Positions 9,015-18,648 are shown, numbered from the stretch's first letter. The stretch: 64,000 bases of DNA from Bradyrhizobium sp. CB1650 (GCF_029761915.1 NZ_CP121695.1:7035501-7099500); one strand, 5' to 3'. The notes: generated by a model not told the origin, from the sequence alone. Made by a program: numbers and translations.

Positions 9015-10523
9015 CTACGTCCCCTTCGGCCGCACGATGGCCCAGCCGACGCGCAGGAGTTGCTGACGTCCGGTCACCAGCCATTCGAAGGCGCGCGGCA
9101 CTTCGGGCACGATGCCTGGAAAGCGCTTGAGGATTTCGGGCGGCGGCGTGCCGGCCGTATCGGAGGCACGCCAGACCACGACGCCGCCGGTCTCGTTGAA
9201 TTTCGCCGAATTCATCCACGGCGTGCGTGCAGGATCGGCGTCGATGAAGAGATGCGGCCGGCCGGAATGCAGCGCGATCAGGCTCGCAAGCTGCGTCTCG
9301 CCGGCAACGGCGCGCAGGCGATGATTGGTGCGCCGGGCAAAGCTCTCGTCGAAGAAGTCGGAGATCGCGCGCGCCGGCATCGAGGTCGCGATCTCGCCGG
9401 TACCGGTCCAGGGCATCGCCAGGACGGCCAGAACAACACCCACCGCCGGCGCTACGATCGCCGCGGTCCACACCGTGCGTACCATCCGCACGCGCCGCAT
9501 CGCGATCAGGTCGCCGGCCGCCACGACCACGGCAAGCCCCGCCATCACCAGCACGACGCCGGCGCCGCCGACGACACCATCGAGGCCGAACAGGCCTGCG
9601 ATCAGGACCGCGCCGAGCGCCGGCGCGAGCGCGAAGAAATAGACGAAGTTGCGCGCCAGCGGCTCGACCGGCGGCCGGTAGATGATCGGCGGCTCCTCGG
9701 TCTTTTCGGCGAACCAGCCGCTGTTGAGGAAGGCCAGCGCCGGGATCGCCGCCGCGCCGAGCACGAGCCCGCCGAACAGCCAGGCTGCATTGAGCGCGCG
9801 CGCGTTCAGGTCCGCAGCTTGCGGCAGGGACGGCAGGACGAGGGTCTCGGCGCGCATCAACCATACGGCATAGGGCAGCGCCAGCACGGCGACGACCACG
9901 AGCGCAAACAGCGGGTCGAGCGCGCGCAGTGTCCGGCGGCCATCGGCGGTGGCAACCGCGAAGATCGCGAGCAGCGAGAGCAGAAGGATCGCCGCCGGCG
10001 TCGTCAGCAGCAACAGCCCCGCCTCGATCGACCAGGCGAACCAGGCATTGCCGCGGCGCTGGCCGATGATCTGCCAGGAATGCAGCAGGAGCAGCGTCCA
10101 GATCGGCCGCGCCAGCACCAAGGGACCGAAGTCGAGCGCGGGCGATGAGAAGGTCAGCACCGTCATGGTCAGCAGCACGGCGAGCACCGCCTGCTGGCTG
10201 CCGACCACGGCGCGCGCCAGATGATAAAGCGCGACGAAGGTCGCTATCTCGCAGAGCTCGGCCAGGACGTAGACGCCGAACATGTGGTTGCCGGCGATGC
10301 GATAGGCGATGTCGGCGAGCCAGATCGGCAAGGGCGGGCCGAGATCGGTGCCGACCTGGTATTCGCGGCCGAAGGCCAGCAGGGTTGCGAGGCTGCCGGG
10401 CGGGCTGCGGTAGAACACGAGCGCCACGAACAGCCACATCGCGGCCTGCAACAGCACGGCGATCCACACGATCAGCCGCGGCCGGGCGCGAATGAGCTCG
10501 ATGACCAGGGAGGTAAAGCGCAT
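9015..10523 (-). CDS. polytopic glycosyltransferase (GT39/GT83, ArnT-like)
   Basis: An approximately 502-residue membrane protein with about ten or more hydrophobic segments. The N-terminal region has the lumenal/periplasmic pattern of the PMT/ArnT superfamily: a first TM segment, then YQVGTDLGPPLPIWLADIAYR with the acidic residue and PPL. It probably transfers a sugar from a lipid-phosphate donor to a lipid or protein at the periplasmic face. I start at the ATG at 10523 (MRFTSLVIELI). The open frame continues upstream to 10712, but only through repeat-rich DNA. Confidence 0.8.
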   Translation of the reverse strand: MRFTSLVIELIRARPRLIVWIAVLLQAAMWLFVALVFYRSPPGSLATLLAFGREYQVGTDLGPPLPIWLADIAYRIAGNHMFGVYVLAELCEIATFVALYHLARAVVGSQQAVLAVLLTMTVLTFSSPALDFGPLVLARPIWTLLLLHSWQIIGQRRGNAWFAWSIEAGLLLLTTPAAILLLSLLAIFAVATADGRRTLRALDPLFALVVVAVLALPYAVWLMRAETLVLPSLPQAADLNARALNAAWLFGGLVLGAAAIPALAFLNSGWFAEKTEEPPIIYRPPVEPLARNFVYFFALAPALGAVLIAGLFGLDGVVGGAGVVLVMAGLAVVVAAGDLIAMRRVRMVRTVWTAAIVAPAVGVVLAVLAMPWTGTGEIATSMPARAISDFFDESFARRTNHRLRAVAGETQLASLIALHSGRPHLFIDADPARTPWMNSAKFNETGGVVVWRASDTAGTPPPEILKRFPGIVPEVPRAFEWLVTGRQQLLRVGWAIVRPKGT

Positions 10524-10624
10524 GCAACGTCCGAAAGATGCAGCCAACCCGTCCAAGCCGGCCCTATTCGCTCTGCCCTGATTTGATAAAGCGCGCTGCG
10601 CGTCGTGGCAACCGAGTCTGACTC

Positions 10625-10764
10625 CCTCTCCCCGCTTGCGGGGAGAGGGTTGGGGTGAGGGGGAGCCTCCGCAAGGACGGTGGCAGATGGACTCGCGGAA
10701 GCTCGCCCTCACCCGGATTGCATCGGACGATGCAATCCGGCCTCTCCCCGCAAGCGGGGAGAGG
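10625..10764. repeat. paired CCTCTCCCCGC hairpins
   Basis: Two 24-nt palindromes, 10625-10648 and 10741-10764, begin with CCTCTCCCCGC and end with GGGGAGAGG. They differ only in the central TT/AA. A further palindrome, GGATTGCATC/GATGCAATCC, lies just before the second. This composite repeat fills the space between the glycosyltransferase start and rnhB. A single related hairpin stands near 28262-28280. Confidence 0.8.
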
Positions 10765-10799
10765 CGAAGGACGCGCGGCGAAAGAGCTGGGTTCGTTCG

Positions 10800-11672
10800 C
10801 TACGGATTCGTGGAAATTTCGATTTGCGTTTCCGCTTCCACCTGCACTTCGAGCTCGGTCACGGAGAACAGGTCGCGCTCAGGCTCGACGGTCCAGGGCA
10901 TGTGCTTGGCGCGGGCGGCGGCGACGGGGGCGAAGAAGCTGCGGTGGTGGACGGAGGGACCGAGGCGGTCGAGCGCCTCGAGATGCTCCGGCACGGCATA
11001 GCCCTTGTGCTGCTCGAAACCATAACCCGGACAGTCCTGCGCCAGCGCGCACATCAGCCGGTCCCGCGTCACCTTGGCGACGATCGAGGCTGCGGCGATC
11101 GACAGGACCAGACCGTCGCCGCCGATCACGGCCTCGCAGTCGCAAGCCGTGTCGAGCCGATCGCGCCCGTCGACGAAGACGTGGCGGGGCGCCTCGGGCA
11201 GCGCCGCCACCGCGCGCTTCAGCGCCCACAGCGAGGCACGCAAAATGTTGTCGCGATCGATACGCCCCGGCGAGGCGACGGCGACCGAGACCTGCGCGGT
11301 CGCGCATATCTTGTCGAACAGCTTCTCGCGCTCCTCCGCGGTCAGCCGCTTGGAATCGTCGATGCCGCGCGGAATGCGGTTGGGGTCGAGGATCACGGCA
11401 GCCGCTACCACGGGGCCGGCGAGCGGCCCGCGGCCAGCCTCGTCGCAGCCCGCGACCGGCCAGACACCGCGCTTGATCAGCGCCCGTTCGCGGCGAAAGC
11501 TCGGCGGCGCGACGACGATGAGGCCCTTCCCGGCCCCGCTCTTGCCGGCTTCGGCCTTGCCCGCCGCAACCTTGCCAACTGAAGCATTGCCCGGCTTCGA
11601 CCCAGCCTTTTTGACGGCGTCCTCTTTTGGCGCGTCCTTGGCCGGCTTCTTGACAGACTTATCCCGAATCAT
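10800..11672 (-). CDS. rnhB: ribonuclease HII with basic N-terminal extension
   Basis: It cleaves RNA in RNA-DNA hybrids and misincorporated ribonucleotides. The catalytic motif [18 protein letters not shown] places Asp77-Glu78, and [11 protein letters not shown] and the later VDGRDRL motif also match. The first 50 residues, rich in Lys, Ala, Gly and Pro, resemble a histone H1-like tail and precede the RNase domain, making the protein about 290 residues instead of roughly 200. I chose the ATG at 11672 (MIRDKS); an ATG 12 codons further upstream is possible. It lies 73 nt downstream of the radical SAM gene on the same strand only in map order; transcription runs away from it. Confidence 0.93.
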   Translation of the reverse strand: MIRDKSVKKPAKDAPKEDAVKKAGSKPGNASVGKVAAGKAEAGKSGAGKGLIVVAPPSFRRERALIKRGVWPVAGCDEAGRGPLAGPVVAAAVILDPNRIPRGIDDSKRLTAEEREKLFDKICATAQVSVAVASPGRIDRDNILRASLWALKRAVAALPEAPRHVFVDGRDRLDTACDCEAVIGGDGLVLSIAAASIVAKVTRDRLMCALAQDCPGYGFEQHKGYAVPEHLEALDRLGPSVHHRSFFAPVAAARAKHMPWTVEPERDLFSVTELEVQVEAETQIEISTNP

Positions 11673-11745
11673 GGCTGGGATCGTGCGCAAGCGATCCCGG
11701 TTGCGCAACCGGGAACCCCGGACAATTCCCGTTATTCAGCCCTGT

Positions 11746-12909
11746 TCAAAACAGGCTGAGCTGCTCGCCATCGCGCTTCGGCCTGGCGAAATGATCCGTC
11801 GTCAGCTTCGAGCGCCGCTTGTTGAGCCCGAGCCTGTCGCTGGCGATCTCGAAGCGGCGGCCGATGGTCCAGGCCATCGGGCCGGTGCCCTTCATCCGCT
11901 CGCCCCATTTCGCGTCGTAGTCGCGCCCGCCGCGCATGTCGCGGATCAGGGTGAAAACGTGGCGATAGCGGTCCGGATAGTTCGCCATCAGCCATTCGCG
12001 GAAGAGATCGCGCACCTCGAGCGGCAGTCGCAGCAGCACGTAGGAGGCTTCCTTGACGCCGGCATGCGCGGCGGCATCCAGAATGCGCTCGATCTCGGAA
12101 TCGTTCAGCGCGGGAATCACGGGCGCGACCATGACGGTGGTCGGGATGCCGGCGTCCGAGAGCTGCCTCAGTGCCTCCAGCCGCTTCGGTGGTGTGGAGG
12201 CCCGCGGTTCCATGGTGCGCGCGAGTTTGGGGTCGAGCGTCGTGACAGAGATCGCGACCTTGGCGAGGTTGCGCTTCGCCATCCGCGCCAGAATGTCGAT
12301 GTCGCGCACGACCAGCGCCGATTTGGTGACGATGCCGACGGGATGGCCGGCGCGCTCCAGCACCTCCAAAATGCCGCGCATGATTTTGCGCTCGCGCTCA
12401 ATCGGCTGGTATGGGTCGGTGTTGGTGCCGATCGCGATCATCCGCGGCTCGTAACCGGGTGCGGCGAGCTCTTTCTCCAGCAGCACCGGCGCTTCGGGCT
12501 TGGCAAACAGCTTTGACTCGAAGTCGAGCCCGGGCGACAGGCCGAGATAGGCGTGGGTCGGCCGCGCGAAGCAATAGACGCAGCCGTGCTCGCAGCCGCG
12601 ATATGGATTGATCGAGCGGTCGAAGCCGATATCGGGGGAATCGTTGCGGGTGATCACCTTGCGGGAGGTGTCGACCGCGACCGTGGTCTTGAACGGCGGC
12701 AACTCGTCCAGGCTCTGCCAGCCGTCGTCGAAGGCAACGCGCGCCTCGGCCTCATAGCGGCCGCTGGCATTGGATTGCGCGCCCCGCCCTCGCCTGCGCT
12801 CGCGGTCGATGGCGACCGAAAGCTCAGGGAAATCGGAAGGCGCACCCGCCGGCTCGGAGGGCGCCGTGACCGGCGGGTGCCTGAGGGCATGAAGGGATGC
12901 TCGACTCAT
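11746..12909 (-). CDS. PA0069-family radical SAM protein
   Basis: A 387-residue radical SAM enzyme. The cluster motif GCEHGCVYCFARPTH has CxxxCxxC at Cys106, Cys110 and Cys113. The family is named for Pseudomonas PA0069 and is related to spore photoproduct lyase; its reaction is not established. The start MSRASLHALR and the terminal EQLSLF are typical for proteobacterial members. It is transcribed toward rnhB, with about 74 nt between its stop and the rnhB start, so the two may share a transcript. Confidence 0.88.
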   Translation of the reverse strand: MSRASLHALRHPPVTAPSEPAGAPSDFPELSVAIDRERRRGRGAQSNASGRYEAEARVAFDDGWQSLDELPPFKTTVAVDTSRKVITRNDSPDIGFDRSINPYRGCEHGCVYCFARPTHAYLGLSPGLDFESKLFAKPEAPVLLEKELAAPGYEPRMIAIGTNTDPYQPIERERKIMRGILEVLERAGHPVGIVTKSALVVRDIDILARMAKRNLAKVAISVTTLDPKLARTMEPRASTPPKRLEALRQLSDAGIPTTVMVAPVIPALNDSEIERILDAAAHAGVKEASYVLLRLPLEVRDLFREWLMANYPDRYRHVFTLIRDMRGGRDYDAKWGERMKGTGPMAWTIGRRFEIASDRLGLNKRRSKLTTDHFARPKRDGEQLSLF

Positions 12910-12963
12910 TGAGCCAAGATAGCATCGGAATGGAACAAATCAAGAACAAGAACAAAAAACCGC

Positions 12964-12988
12964 AAAACAACCCCATGCAAAGTAGCCG
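12964..12988 (+). repeat. 25-nt dispersed repeat, copy 1
   Basis: This stretch, beginning AAAACAACCCCATGCA and ending AGTAGCCG, recurs with one mismatch at 51413-51437. It precedes the phosphoketolase operon. I recall the motif from other Bradyrhizobium intergenic regions. Confidence 0.7.
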
Positions 12989-13010
12989 CCCAAGCTTTGC
13001 GCTCGGGATT

Positions 13011-13024
13011 TTGACATCCCGCAA
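13011..13024 (+). promoter_or_regulatory. FixK2/FNR-like box upstream of phosphoketolase
   Basis: TTGACATCCCGCAA matches the FixK2 pattern TTG(A/C)-N6-(T/G)CAA exactly and is centred about 103 bp before the phosphoketolase ATG. FixK2 activates low-oxygen genes in Bradyrhizobium. A match this loose is expected about four times by chance in 64 kb, so the location is the main support. Confidence 0.4.
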
Positions 13025-13120
13025 GGAGCAGCGCCCGGGATCCCGTCTGATGCCCGCCCGGGATCGATCTTGCGCCAACAAGGTTGGTGACGGTCGCCAG
13101 CGTGAAGGGTCGGCAGAAAC

Positions 13121-15508
13121 ATGACAGACAGACAACAAGCAGGCGCCGCGACCGGCGACCTCGACCTCCTCGATCGCTACTGGCGCGCCGCCAACTATCT
13201 GTCGGTCGGCCAGATCTATCTCATGGACAATCCGCTGTTGCGCGAGCCTTTGCGGCCCGAGCACATCAAGCCGCGCCTGCTCGGCCATTGGGGCACAACG
13301 CCGGGACTGAACTTCATCTACGCCCATCTCAACCGCGTCATCCGCGCACTGGACCTCAACGTCCTCTATGTCTGCGGTCCCGGGCATGGCGGTCCGGGCA
13401 TGGTCGCCAACACCTATCTCGAAGGCACCTACAGCGAGATCTATCCCGATATAGGGCGCGATGCGGACGGATTGCGGAAGCTTTTCAGGCAGTTCTCCTT
13501 CCCCGGCGGTATTCCGAGCCACGCGGCGCCGGAAACACCGGGCTCGATCCACGAAGGCGGCGAGCTCGGCTACGCGCTGGTGCACGCCTATGGCGCGGCG
13601 TTCGACAATCCGGACCTGATCGTCGCCTGCGTCGTCGGCGACGGCGAAGCCGAGACCGGCCCCCTCGCCGCGTCCTGGCACTCGAACAAGTTCGTCAATC
13701 CGGTCCATGACGGCGCGGTGCTGCCGATCCTGCATCTCAACGGCTACAAGATCGCCAATCCCACTGTGCTCGGGCGGATGCGCGATGAGGAGATCCGCGA
13801 GTTCTTCCGGGGGGTTGGCCACGAGCCGCTGTTCGTCGAGGGCGACGATCCCAAACTCATGCACCGAACCATGGCGGATGCGCTCGACGTCGCACTCACC
13901 AGCATCCGCTCGATCCAGCAGCACGCCCGCGACGGGCGCAAGGCGATCGAGCGGCCGCGCTGGCCGATGATCGTGCTGCGCAGCCCGAAGGGCTGGACCG
14001 GCCCGAAGGAAGTCGACGGCAAGAAGGTCGAAGGCTTTTGGCGCGCGCATCAGGTGCCGGTCGCCAACTGCCGGGAAAATCCCGCGCATCTGAAGCTGCT
14101 CGAAGACTGGATGCGAAGCTACCAGCCCGAAAAACTGTTCGACGCGCGCGGCAGGCTGATCGGCGAGCTCCAGGCGCTCGCGCCCGAAGGCGACCGCCGC
14201 ATGGGCGCCAATCCGCACGCCAATGGCGGCCTGTTGAAGAAGGAGCTGAAGCTGCCGGACTACCGCGGCTTCGCGGTCGACCTTGAGCAGCCCGGCAGCG
14301 TCAAGGCGGAAGCAACGCGCGAGCTCGGCAAGTTCCTGCGCGACGTCGTCCGCCTCAATGCGGATGCGCGCAACTTCCGCATCATGGGACCGGACGAGAC
14401 GGCGTCAAATCGGCTCGATGCGGTGTTCGAGGCAACCGAACGGGTGTGGATGGAGAAAACCGAGCCCTACGACGTGCACCTCGCGCAGGACGGCCGCGTG
14501 ATGGAGGTCTTGAGCGAGCATCTGTGCCAGGGCTGGCTCGAAGGCTATTTGCTCACCGGACGCCACGGCTTCTTCTCCTGCTATGAAGCCTTCATCCACA
14601 TCGTGGATTCCATGTTCAACCAGCATGCCAAATGGCTGAAGGTCTCGCGCGACCTGCCGTGGCGGCGCCCGATCGCCTCGCTCAACTATCTCCTGACCTC
14701 GCATGTCTGGCGTCAGGACCATAACGGCTTCAGTCATCAGGACCCCGGCTTCGTCGATCTCGTCACCAACAAGAAGGCCGACATCGTTCGCGTCTATTTC
14801 CCGCCGGACGCCAACACGTTGCTGTGGATCGCCGATCACTGCCTGCGCACCTACGATCGCGTCAACGTGATCGTCGCGGGCAAGCAGCCGGCGCCACAAT
14901 GGCTCTCAATGCAGGAGGCCACCACCCATTGCGATGCCGGCATCGGCATCTGGACATGGGCGGGCACGGAAGACGTACGCCACGAGCCCGACGTGGTGAT
15001 GGCCTGCGCCGGCGACGTACCGACGCTGGAGACGCTCGCCGCCGTCGACCTCCTGCGCAAGGCGCTGCCCGACCTGAAGATCCGCGTCGTCAACGTCGTC
15101 GACCTGATGACGCTGCAACCGAAGGAGCAGCATCCGCATGGCCTGTCCGACCGCGATTTCGACAGCCTGTTCACGCGCGACAGGCCGGTGATCTTCGCCT
15201 ATCACGGCTATCCCTATCTGATCCACCGCCTGACCTACAACCGCACCAACCATGCTGGAATGCACGTGCGCGGCTTCGCCGAGGAGGGCACCACGACGAC
15301 ACCGTTCGACATGGTCGTGCTCAACCAGCTCGACCGCTATCACCTCGCAATCGAGGCGATCGAGCGCGTGCCCGATCTCGCGACCAAAGCGGCGCAAGTG
15401 AAGCAGCAATTCCGCGACGCGCTGATCAGGCATTCGCGCTATGTCCGCGAACATGGCGAGGACATGCCGGAGATCCGCGACTGGGTCTGGCCAAGCAAGG
15501 CGGGTTGA
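13121..15508 (+). CDS. xfp: xylulose-5-P/fructose-6-P phosphoketolase
   Basis: A TPP-dependent enzyme that splits xylulose 5-phosphate, and in many members fructose 6-phosphate, to acetyl phosphate plus an aldose phosphate. At 795 residues it is full length. GPGHGGPGM is at 86-94 and the TPP/Mg motif [11 protein letters not shown] at 173-183; HQDPGF and the late [14 protein letters not shown] stretch are further family landmarks. The gene for acetate kinase starts 3 nt after its stop, so the pair converts sugar phosphate to acetate with ATP gain. Low-oxygen control is possible through the upstream FixK2-like box. Confidence 0.95.
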   Translation: MTDRQQAGAATGDLDLLDRYWRAANYLSVGQIYLMDNPLLREPLRPEHIKPRLLGHWGTTPGLNFIYAHLNRVIRALDLNVLYVCGPGHGGPGMVANTYLEGTYSEIYPDIGRDADGLRKLFRQFSFPGGIPSHAAPETPGSIHEGGELGYALVHAYGAAFDNPDLIVACVVGDGEAETGPLAASWHSNKFVNPVHDGAVLPILHLNGYKIANPTVLGRMRDEEIREFFRGVGHEPLFVEGDDPKLMHRTMADALDVALTSIRSIQQHARDGRKAIERPRWPMIVLRSPKGWTGPKEVDGKKVEGFWRAHQVPVANCRENPAHLKLLEDWMRSYQPEKLFDARGRLIGELQALAPEGDRRMGANPHANGGLLKKELKLPDYRGFAVDLEQPGSVKAEATRELGKFLRDVVRLNADARNFRIMGPDETASNRLDAVFEATERVWMEKTEPYDVHLAQDGRVMEVLSEHLCQGWLEGYLLTGRHGFFSCYEAFIHIVDSMFNQHAKWLKVSRDLPWRRPIASLNYLLTSHVWRQDHNGFSHQDPGFVDLVTNKKADIVRVYFPPDANTLLWIADHCLRTYDRVNVIVAGKQPAPQWLSMQEATTHCDAGIGIWTWAGTEDVRHEPDVVMACAGDVPTLETLAAVDLLRKALPDLKIRVVNVVDLMTLQPKEQHPHGLSDRDFDSLFTRDRPVIFAYHGYPYLIHRLTYNRTNHAGMHVRGFAEEGTTTTPFDMVVLNQLDRYHLAIEAIERVPDLATKAAQVKQQFRDALIRHSRYVREHGEDMPEIRDWVWPSKAG

Positions 15509-15511
15509 CTC

Positions 15512-16693
15512 ATGCCGGCGTCAGGCGCGGTCCTCGTCCTCAACGCCGGCTCGTCGAGCATCAAGTTCGGCCTGTTCGATATCTCGGCGGCCGAACCCGC
15601 CCTGCTCTGCAAGGGCCTGCTCGACGAGCACGAAGCCAAGCCGCGGCTCGTCGTGAAGAGTCCGGAGGGTGAGGATCTCTTCGAAAAGCGAAAGTCGTCT
15701 TCGGATACGGGCGGCGACCATCTGTTCGCCGACGTGCTCGCCTTTATCGACGACCATTTCGGCGACCGCCTGCGCTGCATCGGGCACCGCATCGTCCATG
15801 GTGGCCCTGATTATTCCGGCCCGGTCGAGCTGACGGAGGATGTCGTCGCGCGGCTCGACGCGCTGACGCCGCTCGCCCCGCTGCATCAGCCGCGCTGCCT
15901 GGCGCCGGTCCGCGCCATCGGCGCGATACGGCCAGGACTGATGCAGATCGCCTGTTTCGATACTGCCTTTCATCACAGCCTCGCCCCGCCGGCGAACCGC
16001 TTCGCCATTCCGCGGCGCTATGCGCAGCGCGGCCTCCGGCGCTACGGCTTCCACGGCCTTTCGTTCGAATATGTTGCAGGGCGGCTCGCCGAGATCGCAC
16101 CGCAGGTCGTCGCGGGGCGTACCGTCATCGCGCATCTCGGCAATGGCGCGAGCCTTTGCGCGTTGCGTGACGGCCGCAGCGTCGACACCACGATGGGACT
16201 GACGCCGCTCGACGGGCTGGTGATGGGCACGCGCTGCGGCACTATCGATCCCGGTGTCCTGCTCTATTTGCTCGATCACGAGAAGATGCCGTGCGATGCC
16301 GTGCAGCACCTGCTCTATCACGAGTCCGGCCTGCTCGGTGTCTCCGGAATCTCGGCAGACATGCGCACGCTGCTCGCAAGCGGCGAAGCCGCGGCCAGGG
16401 AGGCGATCGATCTCTTCACCTTCCGTGCGGCACAACAGGTCGCGATGATGGCGAGCACGCTCCAGGGGCTGGATTGCCTGGTCTTCACTGGCGGCATCGG
16501 CGAGCACAGTCGCGAGATTCGCAGCGCGATCTGCGCGCGGCTCGCCTGGCTCGGCGTACGCATCGATCCTGTCGCGAATGACGAGGCGCGCGAGGCCGTC
16601 CACGGCCACGATAGCGCCGTCGACGTCTTCGTCATCCCGACCAACGAGGAATTGGCCATGGCGCGGCACTGCGTGGCGGTGCTCGCTCAGTGA
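15512..16693 (+). CDS. ackA: acetate kinase
   Basis: An ASKHA-fold kinase of 393 residues that converts acetyl phosphate and ADP to acetate and ATP. The N-terminal VLNAGSSSIKFGLFD is the phosphate-binding signature; RYGFHGLSFEYV, the Gly-rich HLGNGASLCAL and the late VFTGGIGEHS also match. It is co-transcribed with phosphoketolase (3-nt gap). No phosphotransacetylase gene lies beside it in this window. The 3' end overlaps the oppositely oriented RMD1-family gene by 7 nt. Confidence 0.94.
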   Translation: MPASGAVLVLNAGSSSIKFGLFDISAAEPALLCKGLLDEHEAKPRLVVKSPEGEDLFEKRKSSSDTGGDHLFADVLAFIDDHFGDRLRCIGHRIVHGGPDYSGPVELTEDVVARLDALTPLAPLHQPRCLAPVRAIGAIRPGLMQIACFDTAFHHSLAPPANRFAIPRRYAQRGLRRYGFHGLSFEYVAGRLAEIAPQVVAGRTVIAHLGNGASLCALRDGRSVDTTMGLTPLDGLVMGTRCGTIDPGVLLYLLDHEKMPCDAVQHLLYHESGLLGVSGISADMRTLLASGEAAAREAIDLFTFRAAQQVAMMASTLQGLDCLVFTGGIGEHSREIRSAICARLAWLGVRIDPVANDEAREAVHGHDSAVDVFVIPTNEELAMARHCVAVLAQ

Positions 16694-17526
16694 GTCCCGG
16701 ACAGGATCTGGATGCAGCCGATCACAACCTCGATCACGATCAGCACGACCACCGCCACTTCGAGGCGCAGCGAGCGCTGCGTGTCGATGATGTCGGTCAG
16801 TGCGTTGGCGGTCTCCGACACGGCCGTGAGCTTGCGCTCGAGCGTGTCGAGGCGCTCCTTCAGCTCGTACTCGTCTTCGAGACGGGCATAGAGTCGGTCG
16901 AGCTCGGGCTTCTCCCAGAGCACGTCGGGTTTCTCGGCAACAGCGACGCGGCCGGCGACGCGTTGCTGGACGAGAAGCGCATTGCCGATCAGTTGCAGAA
17001 TGCCCTTGCGCCGCGGCGGCGTGCGGCCGCGCTCGGCGAGCTCGCGCGCGAAGGGCTCGATGACGTCGAAGACCGCGGCGACGCGCCGCTCATCGCGGGC
17101 CAGCGAGGTGCTCTTGGCGAGCGCGTCCGCGATCAGGAGCAGACGATCGTCGGAGAACTTGGCGAGGCAGATCGGTCCGCCCGGCTGGATCGCCTCGGCG
17201 TTTTCATCGCTGCAGAGCTGCGCATGCGCGGTCTCCTCCTCATAGGGGCTGAGTTCGCCGATCACGCGCGGCTTCAGGCTATCGATGAGGACCTTCTCCT
17301 CCGACGGGAGCTGCCCGATCAGCACCACCACGCCGTAGCGGAAGATGACCGCCAGACCCGCATGGACGCGGAAGGCGGCGGGCGCCGAGGACACCCGCGG
17401 GCCGATCTCGAGTCCCGCAGCATTGATGCGGTCGCCCAGCATCACCGCGCGGATCCGCAGGGTCGGCGCGGCGTCCTGCTTCGGCGATGTCGCCGTCGTG
17501 CCTATGGTGAGCTGATCGGCGTTCAC
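16687..17526 (-). CDS. RMD1/DUF155 family protein
   Basis: A 279-residue member of the family named after yeast Rmd1, mitochondrial in eukaryotes and of unclear biochemical role. The central DUF155 region includes FRYGVVVLIGQLPSEE and the C-terminus ends in a single hydrophobic helix (AVVVLIVIEVVIGCIQIL), giving the usual architecture of a soluble domain plus a tail anchor. A coiled-coil-like stretch rich in Leu, Glu and Arg (LEDEYELKERLDTLERKL) precedes the anchor. Its start overlaps the stop of the zinc ribbon gene by 4 nt, so the two are translationally coupled. Confidence 0.85.
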   Translation of the reverse strand: MNADQLTIGTTATSPKQDAAPTLRIRAVMLGDRINAAGLEIGPRVSSAPAAFRVHAGLAVIFRYGVVVLIGQLPSEEKVLIDSLKPRVIGELSPYEEETAHAQLCSDENAEAIQPGGPICLAKFSDDRLLLIADALAKSTSLARDERRVAAVFDVIEPFARELAERGRTPPRRKGILQLIGNALLVQQRVAGRVAVAEKPDVLWEKPELDRLYARLEDEYELKERLDTLERKLTAVSETANALTDIIDTQRSLRLEVAVVVLIVIEVVIGCIQILSGTH

Positions 17527-17708
17527 GCAACTATCCTGCTCGGGGCCACGGTGAGGCGGTAGATGACGGCCCGGGATCCATCGAAGATCTCGAGCACGTG
17601 GTCGCAGACGGTGCAGCGGAATTCACCGGCTTCGCCGGTCAGGGATGATAGCGTAATCCGGCGGAACCCGGCTCCACATTTCGGGCAGGTGATGTCGCCT
17701 TTTTCCAT
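17523..17708 (-). CDS. 61-residue zinc ribbon protein
   Basis: A small protein with two CxxC knuckles, Cys8/Cys11 and Cys32/Cys35, in an arrangement typical of MJ0042/FmdB-like zinc ribbons. The second half (VIYRLTVAPSRIV) is a short beta-rich tail. It starts at the ATG at 17708 and overlaps the RMD1-family start by 4 nt. Its function is unknown; the coupling suggests it acts with the membrane-anchored RMD1 protein. Confidence 0.75.
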   Translation of the reverse strand: MEKGDITCPKCGAGFRRITLSSLTGEAGEFRCTVCDHVLEIFDGSRAVIYRLTVAPSRIVA

Positions 17709-17949
17709 GATTGCGCGCTTTCCTGTCTGGGCGGCCGATCCGCTAGCTGCGTTTGCGGGATCCTGATCGGCCCATGCTCGACAATCGCTGCAGCGATACC
17801 GGGTTTCCTCCTGTCATCGCGCGGATTTGCCGAAACATTCGGCAAGCCTGTCCGTCTGGGCGCGATACATTTGGATGCGACGGGTCGATCGGGTTTACCA
17901 TCGAATACCCCCGCCCCGCCAAGCTGTTGCGCCCGGCCGCGCAGCATGT

Positions 17950-17966
17950 TTATGACACCGTCATAA
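17950..17966. promoter_or_regulatory. perfect 7-bp dyad before GT2 gene
   Basis: TTATGAC-ACC-GTCATAA forms a perfect inverted repeat 43 nt before the glycosyltransferase ATG, in the 301-nt gap between divergent genes. The shape suits a dimeric repressor or activator site. Nothing else was recognised in 17709-18009. Confidence 0.4.
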
Positions 17967-18009
17967 CAAGGTACGCTTCTCCGACATTTGAGCCACTGAA
18001 GCCTCAATC

Positions 18010-18585
18010 ATGCTGAGCGTCATCATTCCGACCGAAGGTGTCGAACAGACGGCGGTCGCTACGCTGGCCGCACTGGTCCCCGGTGCCGCCGCCGGCGTCA
18101 TCCGCGAAGTTCTCCTGGTCGACGGCACCCGCAACGGCGTCATCGAGCGCGTGGCGGACGTTGCAGGCTGCCGTTTCATCGGTTTCGAGGGATCCTCGCA
18201 AGGCGCGGCGCTCGCCGCCGGTGCGCTCCAAGCCCGCTCGCCCTGGCTGATGTTCCTGCAGGCCGGCGCCGTGCTGGAGACCGGCTGGATCGAGGAAACC
18301 ACCCAGTTCATCCAGACCGTCTCGGCCAGCGGCCGAAACCGGGCCGCCGTGTTCCGCTATTCCCGTTCGCCCTACTCGGATACCAGCCCGCGAGACTTGC
18401 TTCGCGCGGTGGCGCGACAGCTCGTCGGTCCGTTCGGCGACCAGGGGCTTTTGATCGCGCGCGACCATTACGACCGGATCGGCGGCTATCCTCCCCAGTC
18501 GCGCCGTTCCGAGGCCCGCCTGTTGCGGCGGCTTGGCCGCTCCTCCCGGACACTGCTGCGCAGCCGGATCGTCATGGTGGGCTGA
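18010..18585 (+). CDS. short GT2-like glycosyltransferase
   Basis: A 191-residue protein with the GT-A start LSVIIPTEGVEQTAVATLAAL and VREVLLVDG-type beta strand, followed by a conserved stretch around WLMFLQAGAVLETGW, where the usual DxD-like position is LQAGA. The C-terminal GPFGDQGLLIARDHYDRIGGYP is typical of short family-2 transferases. It is shorter than most GT2 enzymes (about 230 or more) and lacks a clear DxD, so activity is uncertain. The next gene (MarR-GNAT) has its own promoter. Confidence 0.7.
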   Translation: MLSVIIPTEGVEQTAVATLAALVPGAAAGVIREVLLVDGTRNGVIERVADVAGCRFIGFEGSSQGAALAAGALQARSPWLMFLQAGAVLETGWIEETTQFIQTVSASGRNRAAVFRYSRSPYSDTSPRDLLRAVARQLVGPFGDQGLLIARDHYDRIGGYPPQSRRSEARLLRRLGRSSRTLLRSRIVMVG

Positions 18586-18594
18586 GCCCGGAAG

Positions 18595-18636
18595 ATACTT
18601 GCCAAAGTCAAATAACTAATTGACAATGGCAAGTAT
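18595..18636. promoter_or_regulatory. 17-bp-arm inverted repeat, probable MarR operator/promoter
   Basis: The arms at 18595-18611 (ATACTTGCCAAAGTCAA) and 18620-18636 (TTGACAATGGCAAGTAT) are complementary except at two central positions, with an 8-nt spacer. The right arm begins with TTGACA, a good -35 hexamer, and the repeat ends 12 nt before the MarR-GNAT ATG. That position fits autoregulation by the encoded protein. Confidence 0.65.
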
Positions 18637-18648
18637 TGAGGTGCCCCC

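Noticed and set aside
8833..10527. 564-residue minus-strand frame overlapping the glycosyltransferase
   Set aside because: It is another frame of the same strand, Arg/Ala-rich and without hydrophobic segments, while the chosen frame has clear transmembrane helices and a family motif.
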